DNA from: Acidobacteriota bacterium
GTDB taxonomy: Bacteria; Acidobacteriota; Vicinamibacteria; Vicinamibacterales; UBA2999
Direction: 5' to 3'
DNA: 64,000 bases
Assembly (NCBI GenBank): GCA_020851565.1
Contig: JADZCN010000002.1
Coordinates: 1 to 64,000 of the forward strand
Below the pieces are notes generated by a model. It was not told the DNA's origin. It did not search any database and saw nothing but the letters and a program-made list of their open reading frames with translations. Below are positions 1-8,765 of the stretch, piece after piece. The position numbers were made by a program, and so were the translations under genes. The stretch's first letter is position 1, and the number at the start of each line of letters is the position of its first letter.

Positions 1-1775
1 CGGAGGCGCTCGCCGAGAGTGGCGCTGCCGTCACCCTGCGTCGAGGCGTAGTCGTTCCAGTCGGTGCGGAACTCGTCGGTCTTGAGCGCACGGATGCTCA
101 GGCCGATCTTCCGTTCCGACGGGCTCAGCTTGATGATCTTCATCGGCGTCGTCTGGCCGACCTCGAGCGAGATCTTCTCCCCGCCCTGCGTGTCGTCGAA
201 TTCGCTGACGTGGATCAGGCCTTCGATGCCTTCGTCGAGTTCGACGAACGCGCCGAAGTTGGTCATGCGGACCACCTTGCCCTCGATGGTGTCACCCACC
301 TTGTGGCGCGAGAAGAAGTCTTCCCAGATGTCGGTGGCGAGCTGCTTGAGGCCGAGCGACAGGCGCTGGTTCTCGGCGTCGATGCTGAGCACCATCGCCT
401 CGACGACGTCGCCCTTCTTGAGCACTTCGCTCGGGTGCTTGACGCGCTTGCTCCACGACATGTCCGAGATGTGGATGAGGCCGTCGATGTCCTCTTCGAC
501 TTCGACGAACGCGCCGAACTCGGTGAGGTTGCGCACCTTGCCCTTGATCCGCGTGCCCACCGGGTACTTGTCGGTGAGTTCGTTCCACGGGTTGCTCTCG
601 ACCTGCTTGAGGCCGAGCGAGATGCGGCGCGCCGCCGGATCGACGCCGAGGACCATCGCTTCGACGCTGTCGCCGACGTTGAGGATCTTCGACGGGTGCT
701 TGACGCGCTTGCTCCACGACATCTCGCTGACGTGGATGAGGCCTTCGACGCCCGGCTCGAGTTCGATGAAGGCGCCGTAGTCGGTGAGGCTGACCACCTT
801 GCCGCTGACGCGCACGCCGGCCGGGAAGCGATCCATCACCGTCGTCCACGGATCGATGACGAGCTGCTTGTGGCCGAGCGAGACGCGCTCGGTGGCGGCG
901 TCGTACTTCAGCACCACCACGTCGATTTCGTCGTTGACCTTGAACAGCTCCGACGGGTGGCCGACGCGGCCCCACGACATGTCGGTGATGTGCAGCAGGC
1001 CGTCGATGCCGCCGAGGTCGATGAACGCGCCGTAGTCGGTGATGTTCTTGACGACACCGCGGAGGACCTTGCCCTCGGCCAGCGTCTCGAGCGTGGTCTT
1101 CTTCTTCTCGGCGTTCTCCTCCTCGAGGAGGACCTTGCGCGAGAGCACGATGTTGCCGCGCTTCTTGTTCACCTTGATGACGCGCATGCGGAGCTCCTGC
1201 CCCTTGAGCGCGTCGAGGTTGCGCACCGGACGGACGTCGATCTGGCTGCCGGGCAGGAAGGCGCGGACGCCGATGTCCACCGCGAGGCCGCCCTTGATGC
1301 GCTCGACGACACGGCCGATCACGACCTTGCGTTCCGCGAAGGCGCGCTCGACCTCGTCCCAGATCTTCATCTTCTCGGCCTTCTCGCGCGAGAGCACGAT
1401 GTGGCCGTCGCGGTCCTCGGTGCGCTCGAGCAGCACGTCGACCACGTCACCTTCACGCACGATCACGGCGCCGGTCTCGTCGAGGAACTCGTCCACGGGA
1501 ATCACTCCCTCGGACTTGTAGCCGACGTCGATCACGACCTCGTTCGCGGTGACTTTCAGTACGGTCCCCTTGACGACTTCTCCTTCCGCGATGTTGCGGA
1601 AGCTGTTATCGTAAAGGTCGAGCAGGCGGGCAAACTCTTCGGGGTTGACGGACTCGTCGTCCTTGACCCAGAGAGGGGTGGTCTTGGGAGCCTGCCGCCC
1701 CGCGGCCGTGGCCGTCGGGGTGGTAGCGCCCTTCGGCTCGGTGGCCGGGTTGTGCTCGTCTTGCGAGATTGCCAT
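1..1775 (-). CDS. rpsA: 30S ribosomal protein S1 (3' end cut by window edge)
   Basis: This gene encodes ribosomal protein S1, which binds mRNA on the small ribosomal subunit and helps start translation on structured messages. Reading the minus strand from the ATG at 1773-1775 gives an open frame of about 590 codons that is still open at the window edge, so the C-terminus is missing. After an N-terminal stretch of about 65 residues come tandem S1 OB-fold repeats. The central ones share the hallmark segments DYGAF or NFGAF, G(V/I)EGLIHVSE and MSWSKRVKHPS. At least five repeats are visible and six is usual. In many bacteria cmk lies directly upstream of rpsA; here cmk is also upstream on the same strand, but a histone-like gene on the other strand lies between them. 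Identification is very secure. Confidence 0.96.
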   Translation of the reverse strand, partial: MAISQDEHNPATEPKGATTPTATAAGRQAPKTTPLWVKDDESVNPEEFARLLDLYDNSFRNIAEGEVVKGTVLKVTANEVVIDVGYKSEGVIPVDEFLDETGAVIVREGDVVDVLLERTEDRDGHIVLSREKAEKMKIWDEVERAFAERKVVIGRVVERIKGGLAVDIGVRAFLPGSQIDVRPVRNLDALKGQELRMRVIKVNKKRGNIVLSRKVLLEEENAEKKKTTLETLAEGKVLRGVVKNITDYGAFIDLGGIDGLLHITDMSWGRVGHPSELFKVNDEIDVVVLKYDAATERVSLGHKQLVIDPWTTVMDRFPAGVRVSGKVVSLTDYGAFIELEPGVEGLIHVSEMSWSKRVKHPSKILNVGDSVEAMVLGVDPAARRISLGLKQVESNPWNELTDKYPVGTRIKGKVRNLTEFGAFVEVEEDIDGLIHISDMSWSKRVKHPSEVLKKGDVVEAMVLSIDAENQRLSLGLKQLATDIWEDFFSRHKVGDTIEGKVVRMTNFGAFVELDEGIEGLIHVSEFDDTQGGEKISLEVGQTTPMKIIKLSPSERKIGLSIRALKTDEFRTDWNDYASTQGDGSATLGERL

Positions 1776-1873
1776 TGCGGTGCGCGTCCTCCTACTTGCA
1801 GATTTGCCGGTCGTCCCCTTGGATCGTGATCGGGGTACGTTAGGCGGGGGCCGGCGCCCCGCGTAACCAACAG

Positions 1874-1902
1874 ACGTTACGATACTTAGCGCCTACTGTC
1901 AA
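1874..1902 (-). promoter_or_regulatory. putative sigma-70 promoter of rpsA
   Basis: On the minus strand there is a perfect -35 hexamer TTGACA (1897-1902), a 17-base spacer, and a weak -10 TAACGT (1874-1879). It faces rpsA and would leave a leader of about 90 bases. The -10 matches consensus at only three positions, so this is a candidate from spacing and the -35 element, not a demonstrated promoter. Confidence 0.45.
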
Positions 1903-1922
1903 GGAGCCGAAAGGACACCGCC

Positions 1923-2975
1923 ATGGCCAAGAGGAAGCCTGCCCGTCCCGCCGCGGCGCGGGCGAAGAAGACTGCCAGGAAAGCCGTCCGAAAGGTGTCG
2001 AAGGCCGCCGCCGGTGCCAGGGCCGCCGCGACCCGGACCACGAAGCGCGTCCGGAAGCAGGCCACGCGCAAGGTGGCGGCCGCCAGGACCACTGCGAAGA
2101 AGCTGGTGAAGAAGGCCACGCGGCTGGCCAGGAAAGAACGCGCCCAGGTGGCCCGCACCCTCAAGGTCGCCACCCGGAAGGCCGCCCGCAAGGTGGCACG
2201 CGTGGCGCATCGGGCCGAGGCGGTGGCGCGCAAGGTCGCCGCCGCGCCCAATGCGAAGGGAGCCGCCCGCAAGGCCCCCGCCCCGCAGAAGGCCGCCGCG
2301 GCCGCTGGCAAGCGGGGACGCCCGAAGAAGGCGGCGTCGCCCGCCCCGGCGGAGGCGGCCCGGAAGCTCGCCGCGCCCAAGACAAAAGTGGCTGCCCGCA
2401 AGGTGAAGAGCCGCGCGGCGGCGAGCCGGAAGGCCACCAGCAAGGCCCGGCCGAAGATGGCCGCCGCCAAGCCGGCACCGAAGGTGGCAAAGCCAGCGGT
2501 GACGAAGCCAGCCGCGGCAAAGGCGGCCACCGCCAAGCCGCGGCTGATCACCAAGCCGGCGCCACCGGTCGCGAAGGCCGCCCCGGCACGGAAGGCCAAC
2601 CTGGACCGGCCGCGCCGCACCGTAGCCGACATCCACGGCGTGCCTTCCAGCCTCGACATGGGCGCCATCGCCTCGTCCGCCCGCACGGGCCGCGCCGAGA
2701 TGGAGCAGAAGCTGCACGAGCACACCTCGTCGAGCCCGGCCCTCACGGCCGGCGACGTGGACGCCGACTGGGCGGCCGCTGAAGCCGTGGGCGACGAGGC
2801 CCCGGGCGGTGACAACCCCACCCCGGATCAGGACGTGGTCGAGGAGATCGGCCGCGCGCTGGGTGTGGAGTACGAGGACGACGAGGAACTGCAGGGCGGT
2901 GATGAGATCGCCGAGCGGGACCGTCACCGCTGGGAGCTCGACCCCGGTTCTTCGGACGACTTCGAAGAGCGCTAG
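1923..2975 (+). CDS. histone H1-like Lys/Ala/Arg-rich protein fused to a DUF6335-like domain
   Basis: The 350-residue product has two contrasting parts. Residues 1 to about 215 are almost entirely Ala, Lys and Arg with Pro, like bacterial histone H1 homologues that coat DNA, and include an AT-hook-like core RGRPKK at 131-136. The C-terminal part, from about 240, is acidic and folded-looking, with the segments DADWAAAEAVGDEA, TPDQDVVEEIGRALG and RHRWELDPGSSDDFEER, which I recognise as a DUF6335-type domain of unknown function. The ATG follows a good Shine-Dalgarno (aaggagccgaaagg region). The gene diverges from rpsA. A role in nucleoid structure is inferred from composition; the meaning of the acidic tail is unknown. 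Confidence 0.8.
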   Translation: MAKRKPARPAAARAKKTARKAVRKVSKAAAGARAAATRTTKRVRKQATRKVAAARTTAKKLVKKATRLARKERAQVARTLKVATRKAARKVARVAHRAEAVARKVAAAPNAKGAARKAPAPQKAAAAAGKRGRPKKAASPAPAEAARKLAAPKTKVAARKVKSRAAASRKATSKARPKMAAAKPAPKVAKPAVTKPAAAKAATAKPRLITKPAPPVAKAAPARKANLDRPRRTVADIHGVPSSLDMGAIASSARTGRAEMEQKLHEHTSSSPALTAGDVDADWAAAEAVGDEAPGGDNPTPDQDVVEEIGRALGVEYEDDEELQGGDEIAERDRHRWELDPGSSDDFEER

Positions 2976-2985
2976 CGACGGCTGT

Positions 2986-3158
2986 CCATTGATGATTGCC
3001 GATTGACGATTGAGCGATTCACTGACAATCGGGTGATCGGCGCATTGGGCATTGGATTGGCGATTGGGCAATCACCCGATCACCAGGCCAATGCGCGATG
3101 CCCCAATCTCCCGATCGTCAATGAATCACTCAATCGCCAATCATCAATCACCAATGGA
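2986..3158. repeat. large imperfect inverted repeat built of GATTG units
   Basis: The stretch between the convergent histone-like and cmk genes is noticeably AT-richer than its surroundings and made of repeated GATTG/CAATC words. The left arm (about 2986-3060) and right arm (about 3080-3158) are imperfect reverse complements, for example CATTGATGATTG against CATTGGTGATTGATG when read inverted. Transcribed, it could form a long hairpin and may serve as a bidirectional terminator. The right arm supplies the last codons and stop of cmk. Confidence 0.75.
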
Positions 3159-3821
3159 CGACCGGCCCCTGTCCTGCACCAGCCCCAGCACGCGCTCGAA
3201 CACCTGCTCCGCGTCCAACCCCGTCGTATCCACGTAGACAGCGTCCGCGGCCATCTGCAACGGCGCCACCGTGCGCGTGGCGTCGCTCTCGTCGCGTGCA
3301 GCCATCTGGCTCTTGAGCCGATCCACGCTGGCCTGGCGGCCGCCCGTGTGTGCCGCGTCCCCGGCCCGACGCCGCGCGCGCTCCTCGGCTGAGGCGTCGA
3401 GGTAGATTTTCACGTCGGCACAGGGGAACACGACGGTGCCGATGTCGCGGCCCTCCATCACGACCCCGCCCCCCTCCCCCATCCCGCGCTGGCGCGCCAC
3501 CAGCACCGCACGGACGCTGGCCAGGCGCGCCACCCGCGCCGCCGACTGGTCCATCTCGGGGGTCCGAATGGCGCGGCTCACGTCGTGCCCGTCGATGGTG
3601 ATGATCCCGTCCGCCTGGCCGAAGCTGGCGCGCTCGGCCAGCGCGGCCAGCGCGGGCTCGTTGTCCAGGGCCAGGCCTTCCTGCAGGGCCTTCCAGGCCA
3701 CGGCCCGGTACATGGCGCCCGTGTCCACGTGGCGATAGCCGAGCGCCTGCGCCAGGCGGCGTGCCAGTGTGCCCTTCCCTGCTCCCGAGGGCCCGTCGAT
3801 GGCGATGATGAGTGGTGTCAC
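3144..3821 (-). CDS. cmk: cytidylate kinase
   Basis: CMP/dCMP kinase transfers a phosphate from ATP to CMP or dCMP in pyrimidine nucleotide synthesis. The 225-residue length is normal for the family. The P-loop GPSGAGKGT sits at about residues 10-18, followed by HVDTGAMYRAVA and the nucleotide-binding GRDIGTVVFP segment; the C-terminal QMAADAVYVDTTGLDAEQV is typical. The start is GTG (3819-3821), only 26 bases from the start of the divergent hydrolase gene. The last residues SIGD and the stop lie inside the GATTG inverted repeat, so the repeat has set the C-terminus. Cmk upstream of rpsA is a common arrangement. Confidence 0.95.
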   Translation of the reverse strand: MTPLIIAIDGPSGAGKGTLARRLAQALGYRHVDTGAMYRAVAWKALQEGLALDNEPALAALAERASFGQADGIITIDGHDVSRAIRTPEMDQSAARVARLASVRAVLVARQRGMGEGGGVVMEGRDIGTVVFPCADVKIYLDASAEERARRRAGDAAHTGGRQASVDRLKSQMAARDESDATRTVAPLQMAADAVYVDTTGLDAEQVFERVLGLVQDRGRSSIGD

Positions 3822-3847
3822 CAGCCGGCCAGTGTAACATTCGGGAC

Positions 3848-5056
3848 GTGCCCCGTTCCCTGCGGTGGCTGCTGGGCGTGGCGGTCGTCGCGGCGGCAGG
3901 CACGTTCACCGCCGGCCCCTATGTCAACGCCGCCGCGTTCATCGCGCGCGCGGCGGACCTTCCCGGCGCCCCCGCAACGCTGGCGGCCTGGACGGCCAGC
4001 CGCGTCACCACGCCCACCGATGCGATCGTGCCCACGCGCCACGGCGACGTGCCGGCACGCGTGTACCGGCCCGCCAACGGCTTCACCCGCACCATCGTCC
4101 TCGTGCCGGGCGTCCATCGCGATGGCATCGACGAGGCGCGGCTCGTCGCCCTCGCGAAGGACCTCGCGGAAACCGGTTACGGCGTGTTGACGGTGGCCTC
4201 CCCCGACCTGCAGCGCTACCGCATCACGCCGCTGGTGACCGATGTCATCGAGGACGCCGTCTACTGGGCCGCCCGACAGCGCGAGCTGGCGCCGGATGGC
4301 CGCGTGGGCGTGCTGGGCGTGAGCTTCTCCGGAGGACTGTCCATCGTCGCTGCTGGCCGCGAGCGCATCCGGGATCGCGTGGCGTTCCTGCTCTCGTTCG
4401 GCGGCCACGGCAACCTCGCGCGGGTGATGCACTACCTCTGCTCGGGTGAGGTCGTGGGCGACCTCGCATCGGCGCGGGCCAGCCGAGTCGTGGCCGGTGC
4501 CGAGAACGTGGAGGTGCATCCGCCGCACGATTACGGCGTCGCAGTCGTGCTGCTGACCATGGCCGAGCGGCTGGTGCCGCCGGGGCAGGTGGGACCGCTC
4601 ATGGCGGGGATCGAGGGCTTCCTGCTGGCCTCCTCGCTCGACTTGGTGGACAAGCCCCGCGCCACCGCGGAGTTCGCGCGCATGCGCACGTACGCAGAGA
4701 CCCTGGCCGAGCCCTCGCGGACGCTGATGCGCTGGGTGAACGATCGCGCGGTGAAGGAACTCGGCGCGAAACTGCTGCCCGTGGTCGACGCGCTGGCCGA
4801 CCATCCCGCCATGCCGACGCTGTCGCCCGAGCGGGCGCCCGTGGCGCCGGCGGCGCCCATCTACCTGCTGCACGGCTCGGACGACAACGTCATCCCCTCC
4901 ATCGAAACCGTGCTGCTCGGCGAGTACCTGCAGGGGCGCGCCCCCGTCATCGGCCTGCTGAGCGGCCTCATCACGCACGCCGAGGTGAACCGCGCGCCAA
5001 CGGCAACCGAGGCGTGGCGGCTGGCGTCATTCTGGCGACAGGTCCTTTCGAATTAG
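3848..5056 (+). CDS. alpha/beta-hydrolase fold protein with N-terminal membrane anchor
   Basis: This 402-residue protein begins with a hydrophobic segment (about residues 5-25), suggesting a signal anchor or export. The rest fits an alpha/beta hydrolase: strand and oxyanion region IVLVPGVH near residue 83, the nucleophile elbow GVSFSGG with Ser161, an acid in HGSDDN (Asp345), and a C-terminal His in ITHAEV (His377), in the expected order. I chose the GTG at 3848 because upstream codons overlap cmk and the hydrophobic segment then lies at the N-terminus. The substrate is unknown; esterase or peptidase activity is a family-level guess. It is followed closely by rluB on the same strand. Confidence 0.8.
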   Translation: MPRSLRWLLGVAVVAAAGTFTAGPYVNAAAFIARAADLPGAPATLAAWTASRVTTPTDAIVPTRHGDVPARVYRPANGFTRTIVLVPGVHRDGIDEARLVALAKDLAETGYGVLTVASPDLQRYRITPLVTDVIEDAVYWAARQRELAPDGRVGVLGVSFSGGLSIVAAGRERIRDRVAFLLSFGGHGNLARVMHYLCSGEVVGDLASARASRVVAGAENVEVHPPHDYGVAVVLLTMAERLVPPGQVGPLMAGIEGFLLASSLDLVDKPRATAEFARMRTYAETLAEPSRTLMRWVNDRAVKELGAKLLPVVDALADHPAMPTLSPERAPVAPAAPIYLLHGSDDNVIPSIETVLLGEYLQGRAPVIGLLSGLITHAEVNRAPTATEAWRLASFWRQVLSN

Positions 5057-5094
5057 CAGGTGAGACGTTGGAAGCGAGAAGGAAGAATCCGGAC

Positions 5095-5925
5095 GTGCGT
5101 GAGGCGAGAAGGCAGAAGTCGGGTGCTGGAAGTCGGAAGCCGCGAGAAGCACAAGGCTATGACCAGGAGCCGGACGGTATCCGGCTGCAGAAGCTCCTGT
5201 CCACGGCCGGCGTCGCATCGCGCCGTGCCTCGGAGCAGTTGATCCTCGAGGGGCGGGTGACGGTCAACGGCATCGTGGTGCGCGAGCTCGGCAGCAAGGC
5301 GGACCCGGCGCACGACGACGTCCGCGTGGACGGCCGGCGCATCCGCACCGACGTGCGCCAGCGCTACATCCTCATGTACAAACCGCGCGGCTACGTGACC
5401 ACGCGGAGCGACCCCGAGGGCCGTCCCACGGTGATCGATCTCCTGGGCCGGCAGGTGGGCTACATCTACCCCGTCGGGCGGCTGGACTACGACAGCGAGG
5501 GCCTGCTGCTGATGACGAGCGACGGCGCTCTGGCCGAGCAGCTGACGCACCCGCGGCACGAGGTGGAACGCGTGTACGAGGTCATTGTCGCCGGCGCCCC
5601 GGACGAAGCCGCCATCGCGAAGCTGCGGCGCGGCGTCTACCTCGACGGCCGGCGCACCGGCGCGGCCGAGGTCCGCCGAGGGCAGACGGTGAAGTCCGAT
5701 GGCGTGACGACGAAGCTGACGATGACGCTCTACGAGGGCCGCAACCGTCAGGTGCGCCGGATGTGCCAGGCCGTGGGGCACCCGGTCCGATCCTTGACGC
5801 GCGTCAGCATGGGCCCGCTGAGGCTGGGCCGCCTGCGTCCGGGTGAGTGGCGTGACCTGACGGCGGCCGAGGTGGCGGCGCTGAAGGGCGCGCCCTCTGC
5901 GCGCCGGCCCCCCCCGGCTCGGTAG
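5095..5925 (+). CDS. rluB: RluB/RsuA-type 23S rRNA pseudouridine synthase
   Basis: The enzyme isomerises a uridine in large-subunit rRNA to pseudouridine. An S4 RNA-binding domain comes first (IRLQKLLSTAGVASRRASE and GRVTVNG), then the catalytic domain with YPVGRLDYDSEGLLLMTSDG, which holds the catalytic Asp of the RLD motif, and the C-terminal YEGRNRQVRRMCQAVGHPV segment. The start is uncertain: no ATG precedes the S4 domain closely. The GTG at 5095 has an AAGGA element upstream; TTG 5068 is another option. The first 20 codons lie in a purine-rich low-complexity stretch that also separates it from the hydrolase gene. rluB normally follows scpB on one strand, but here it points towards scpB. 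Confidence 0.9.
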   Translation: MREARRQKSGAGSRKPREAQGYDQEPDGIRLQKLLSTAGVASRRASEQLILEGRVTVNGIVVRELGSKADPAHDDVRVDGRRIRTDVRQRYILMYKPRGYVTTRSDPEGRPTVIDLLGRQVGYIYPVGRLDYDSEGLLLMTSDGALAEQLTHPRHEVERVYEVIVAGAPDEAAIAKLRRGVYLDGRRTGAAEVRRGQTVKSDGVTTKLTMTLYEGRNRQVRRMCQAVGHPVRSLTRVSMGPLRLGRLRPGEWRDLTAAEVAALKGAPSARRPPPAR

Positions 5926-6077
5926 GCGGCGCTTCGCGCCGTGGGCGCGCGCTGAAGATGGGCGCCCTCGTTACTCGGGGGCGTAGGCGGCGCTGCGCGC
6001 GCGTAAGGAGTGGCGGGACGGTCGCCTGGGCTGCCACCGAGCCGCGCGGCGGCGCGGCCCACGGCGACGAGCCCGTG

Positions 6078-6851
6078 TCAGGGCTGTTCGTCGCCCGCGG
6101 GGTCGTTGCCGCCTTCGGGCTCCTCGCCGCCTTCCTCCAGCGGCAGCATCTCCTCCGGCACGGCCCGCTCCATCAGCACGGGCGGCGGCTCGAAGCCGAG
6201 TTGCTGGGCCATGTCCTCGATCTTCGGGAGGTCGTTCACGTCCTTCAAGCCGAAGCGGATGAGGAACTCCTTCGTCGTGCCGTAGAGGAACGGGCGGCCG
6301 ATGACGTTCTTCCGGCCCACGATCTTGATGAGGTGCCGCTCGAGCAGGGTGGAGAGCACCCCTGAGGCGTTCACGCCGCGAATCTCGCCAATCTCGGCCT
6401 GCGTGATGGGCTGCTTGTAGGCGATGACCGAGAGCGTCTCGAGCGCGGCCACCGACAGCTTCTGCGTGGTACGCTCGTGGAACAGGCGCCGCACCCAGTC
6501 ATGCAGCTCGGGCCGCGTCGTGATCTGGTAGCCGCCCGCCACCTCAGCCATGTGCAGGCCGGGTCGGCTGTCGTAGTCCTGCTTCAGCGCCTCGACGGCC
6601 GCCAGAACGTCTTCCTTCGGCTCGTCGGCCAGCAATTTCAAGAGCATCTTCGGCGTCAGCGGCTCGGGCGACGCGTAGACCAGCGCCTCGACGATGGCCT
6701 TCAGCTGTGCGAGGTCCATGCGGGGCTTCTCGCCCTCGCCCACCGCGTCGGCCTCGATGGCGGCCATCTCCGCGGTCACCTCTCCGCCCTCGGCAGCGGC
6801 CGGCGCGTCGGTCGCCTCGGCGTCGATGGGATTCTCCTCGTGCTCGTTCAT
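6078..6851 (-). CDS. scpB: segregation and condensation protein B
   Basis: ScpB is the winged-helix kleisin-associated subunit of the SMC-ScpAB condensin that organises and segregates chromosomes. The core runs from LKAIVEALVYASPEPL to about residue 220 and contains TTRPELHDWVRRLF, ALETLSVIAYKQPITQAEIGEIRGVN and GRPFLYGTTKEFL, all characteristic. An acidic, Ala/Glu-rich N-terminal extension of about 45 residues and an acidic tail flank it. The ATG (6849-6851) overlaps the scpA stop by four bases, indicating translational coupling. Confidence 0.94.
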   Translation of the reverse strand: MNEHEENPIDAEATDAPAAAEGGEVTAEMAAIEADAVGEGEKPRMDLAQLKAIVEALVYASPEPLTPKMLLKLLADEPKEDVLAAVEALKQDYDSRPGLHMAEVAGGYQITTRPELHDWVRRLFHERTTQKLSVAALETLSVIAYKQPITQAEIGEIRGVNASGVLSTLLERHLIKIVGRKNVIGRPFLYGTTKEFLIRFGLKDVNDLPKIEDMAQQLGFEPPPVLMERAVPEEMLPLEEGGEEPEGGNDPAGDEQP

Positions 6852-7732
6852 TCCGATGTGCCCTTGTCTGTCGCCGGCGGCGCCGCGTCGGCCGCCTGGT
6901 GGTGTGCCTTGAACTCGTCCTCGGGGTCGTGAATCGGGTGCGGCGCGTCCTGCGGGCGCGCCCGCTTGTAGATCCGGATGGCGCCCACCTGGGCGCTCTG
7001 GAACACGCGCACCAGCTTGAGCCGGATCATCTCCAGCAGCGCGAGGAACGTGACGATCATGTCCGGACGCGTCGCCACATCGTCGAAGAGATCCTCGAAG
7101 CCGCACGCATCGGTTTCGGACAGCCGTTCGAGCAGCTGCTCGATCCGTGCCTCGATGGAGATCTGCTCCGGCGGCAGCGGGACGGGCGGGCGCTCGCGCG
7201 CGCGCTCGAGGACCGTCTTGAACGCGGCCAGCAGGCTGAAGAGATCCACCTCCAGCTCGGGCTCGTACTCGTCGCCGGCGATGGCCTCGACTGGAGCGTC
7301 CGGGCGGGTCCACTGCGCGCTGCGGAGCGTCTCGCGCTCGTGCAGGAGCTCGGCGGCGGCCTTGAACCGCTCGTGCTCGAGCAGCCGGCGGACGAGCGCG
7401 TCGCGGGGATCCTCTTCCTCGGTGACGTCGCCGGCCGCTGTCTCGGGCCGCGGCAGCAGCATCCGGCTCTTGATGTGGATGAGCGTGGCCGACATCACCA
7501 GGAACTCGGAGGCGATGTCGAGGTTCAACTCCTGCATCAGGTCCAGGTACTCGAGGTACTGCTTCGTGATGAGCGCGATGGGGATGTCGTAGACATCCAC
7601 CTTGTTCTTCCGGATGAGGTGCACCAGGAGATCGAGCGGCCCCTCGAAGGACTGCAGCCTGATCTTGATGGCGTCGAGTTGCGACTCGAACGCCTCCTCC
7701 GGCGCGCCCGTGCCTGTCTGCTCGTCGCTCAT
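6848..7732 (-). CDS. scpA: segregation and condensation protein A
   Basis: ScpA is the kleisin that bridges the SMC heads in the bacterial condensin. The 294-residue protein shows the N-terminal SMC-binding region with FEGPLDLLVHLIRKNKVDVYDIPI near residues 34-60, the LASEFLVMSATLIHIKSRMLLP-like helix, and the C-terminal winged helix (TFLALLEMIRLKLVRVFQ). Length is slightly above the usual 250-270. It sits between trpS (four bases upstream) and scpB (overlapping), a common bacterial gene order. Confidence 0.95.
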   Translation of the reverse strand: MSDEQTGTGAPEEAFESQLDAIKIRLQSFEGPLDLLVHLIRKNKVDVYDIPIALITKQYLEYLDLMQELNLDIASEFLVMSATLIHIKSRMLLPRPETAAGDVTEEEDPRDALVRRLLEHERFKAAAELLHERETLRSAQWTRPDAPVEAIAGDEYEPELEVDLFSLLAAFKTVLERARERPPVPLPPEQISIEARIEQLLERLSETDACGFEDLFDDVATRPDMIVTFLALLEMIRLKLVRVFQSAQVGAIRIYKRARPQDAPHPIHDPEDEFKAHHQAADAAPPATDKGTSE

Positions 7733-7736
7733 GGGC

Positions 7737-8765
7737 CTAGTACTTCAACTTGATGGCGGCGCGCACCTGCTCCATCGTCTCCAGGGCGATGAGCCGCGCG
7801 CGCTTCGACCCCTCGACCAGCACCTCGCGCAGGTAGCCCGGGCGCGCCAGGGCGGCGGCGCGCCGCTCGCGAATCGGGTCCAGCATGGCGTTCACGGCCG
7901 AGGCGAGTTTCGTCTTCACCTCGACGTCTCCGACCTTGCCGGCACGGTAGCGGGCCTTGAGGTCGTCGACTTCGGCGACGTCGGGGTTGAAGGCGTCGTG
8001 ATAGGTGAAGACCGGATTGCCCTCCACGGTCCCCGGGATGTCGGCGCGCACGCGCTTCGGATCCGTGTACATCTGGCGGACCTTTGCCTTCACCGTAGCG
8101 GCATCGTCCGACAGGTCGATGGTGTTCTGGTAGCTCTTGCTCATCTTCCGGTTGTCGAGGCCGGGCAGGCGCGGAACCGGCGTGAGGAGAGCCTGCGGCT
8201 CGACCAGTCCGCGGGGTGGCGCCCCCTCCGGCACCGGGAAGTAGAAGTTGTTGAACCGGCGCACCACCTCGCGCGAGAGCTCCAGGTGCGGCACCTGGTC
8301 CTCGCCGACGGGCACCCAGTGCGCGCCGTAAATCACCACGTCCGCCGTCTGCAGCAGCGGGTAGCCGAGGAAGCCGATGCTGGAGAGGTCCTTCTCGGCG
8401 AGCTGCTCCATCTGCTCCTTGTAGGTGGGGACGCGCTCCAGCCACGGGATGGGCGTGACCATCTGCAGGAGCAGGTACAGCTCCGCGTGCTCCGGCACCA
8501 TCGACTGGACGAAGAACACGCTCTTCTCGGGGTCGAGGCCGGCGCCGATCCAGTCGGCCACGTTGTCGAGCGCGTTCTCGACGATGTCGCCCGTGTCGGC
8601 GTAGTTGCTGGTGAGCGCGTGCCAGTCGGCGACGAAGTAGAAGCAGTCGTAGACCGACTGCAGCTTCTCCCAGTTCTGGAGCGCCCCGACCAGGTGGCCG
8701 AGATGAAGCTTTCCCGTCGGGCGCATGCCCGACACCACGCGTTGCCGTTCAGTCACAGTAGCCAA
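7737..8765 (-). CDS. trpS: tryptophanyl-tRNA synthetase
   Basis: This class I aminoacyl-tRNA synthetase charges tRNA-Trp. The signature HLGH (HIGH) is at residues 21-24 and KMSKS at 207-211. The segment GEDQVPHLELSREVVRRFN, which follows the active site in this family, is intact. The 342-residue length is typical. It overlaps the end of the upstream site-2 protease gene by 13 bases and lies four bases from scpA, so the four genes probably form one transcript. Confidence 0.97.
   Translation of the reverse strand: MATVTERQRVVSGMRPTGKLHLGHLVGALQNWEKLQSVYDCFYFVADWHALTSNYADTGDIVENALDNVADWIGAGLDPEKSVFFVQSMVPEHAELYLLLQMVTPIPWLERVPTYKEQMEQLAEKDLSSIGFLGYPLLQTADVVIYGAHWVPVGEDQVPHLELSREVVRRFNNFYFPVPEGAPPRGLVEPQALLTPVPRLPGLDNRKMSKSYQNTIDLSDDAATVKAKVRQMYTDPKRVRADIPGTVEGNPVFTYHDAFNPDVAEVDDLKARYRAGKVGDVEVKTKLASAVNAMLDPIRERRAAALARPGYLREVLVEGSKRARLIALETMEQVRAAIKLKY

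Noticed and set aside
210-1829. Long plus-strand reading frame of 539 codons opposite rpsA
   Set aside because: It is the antisense shadow of rpsA; the minus strand gives clear S1 repeats, while this frame gives a low-complexity Asp/Val/Leu/His-rich product with no family marks.
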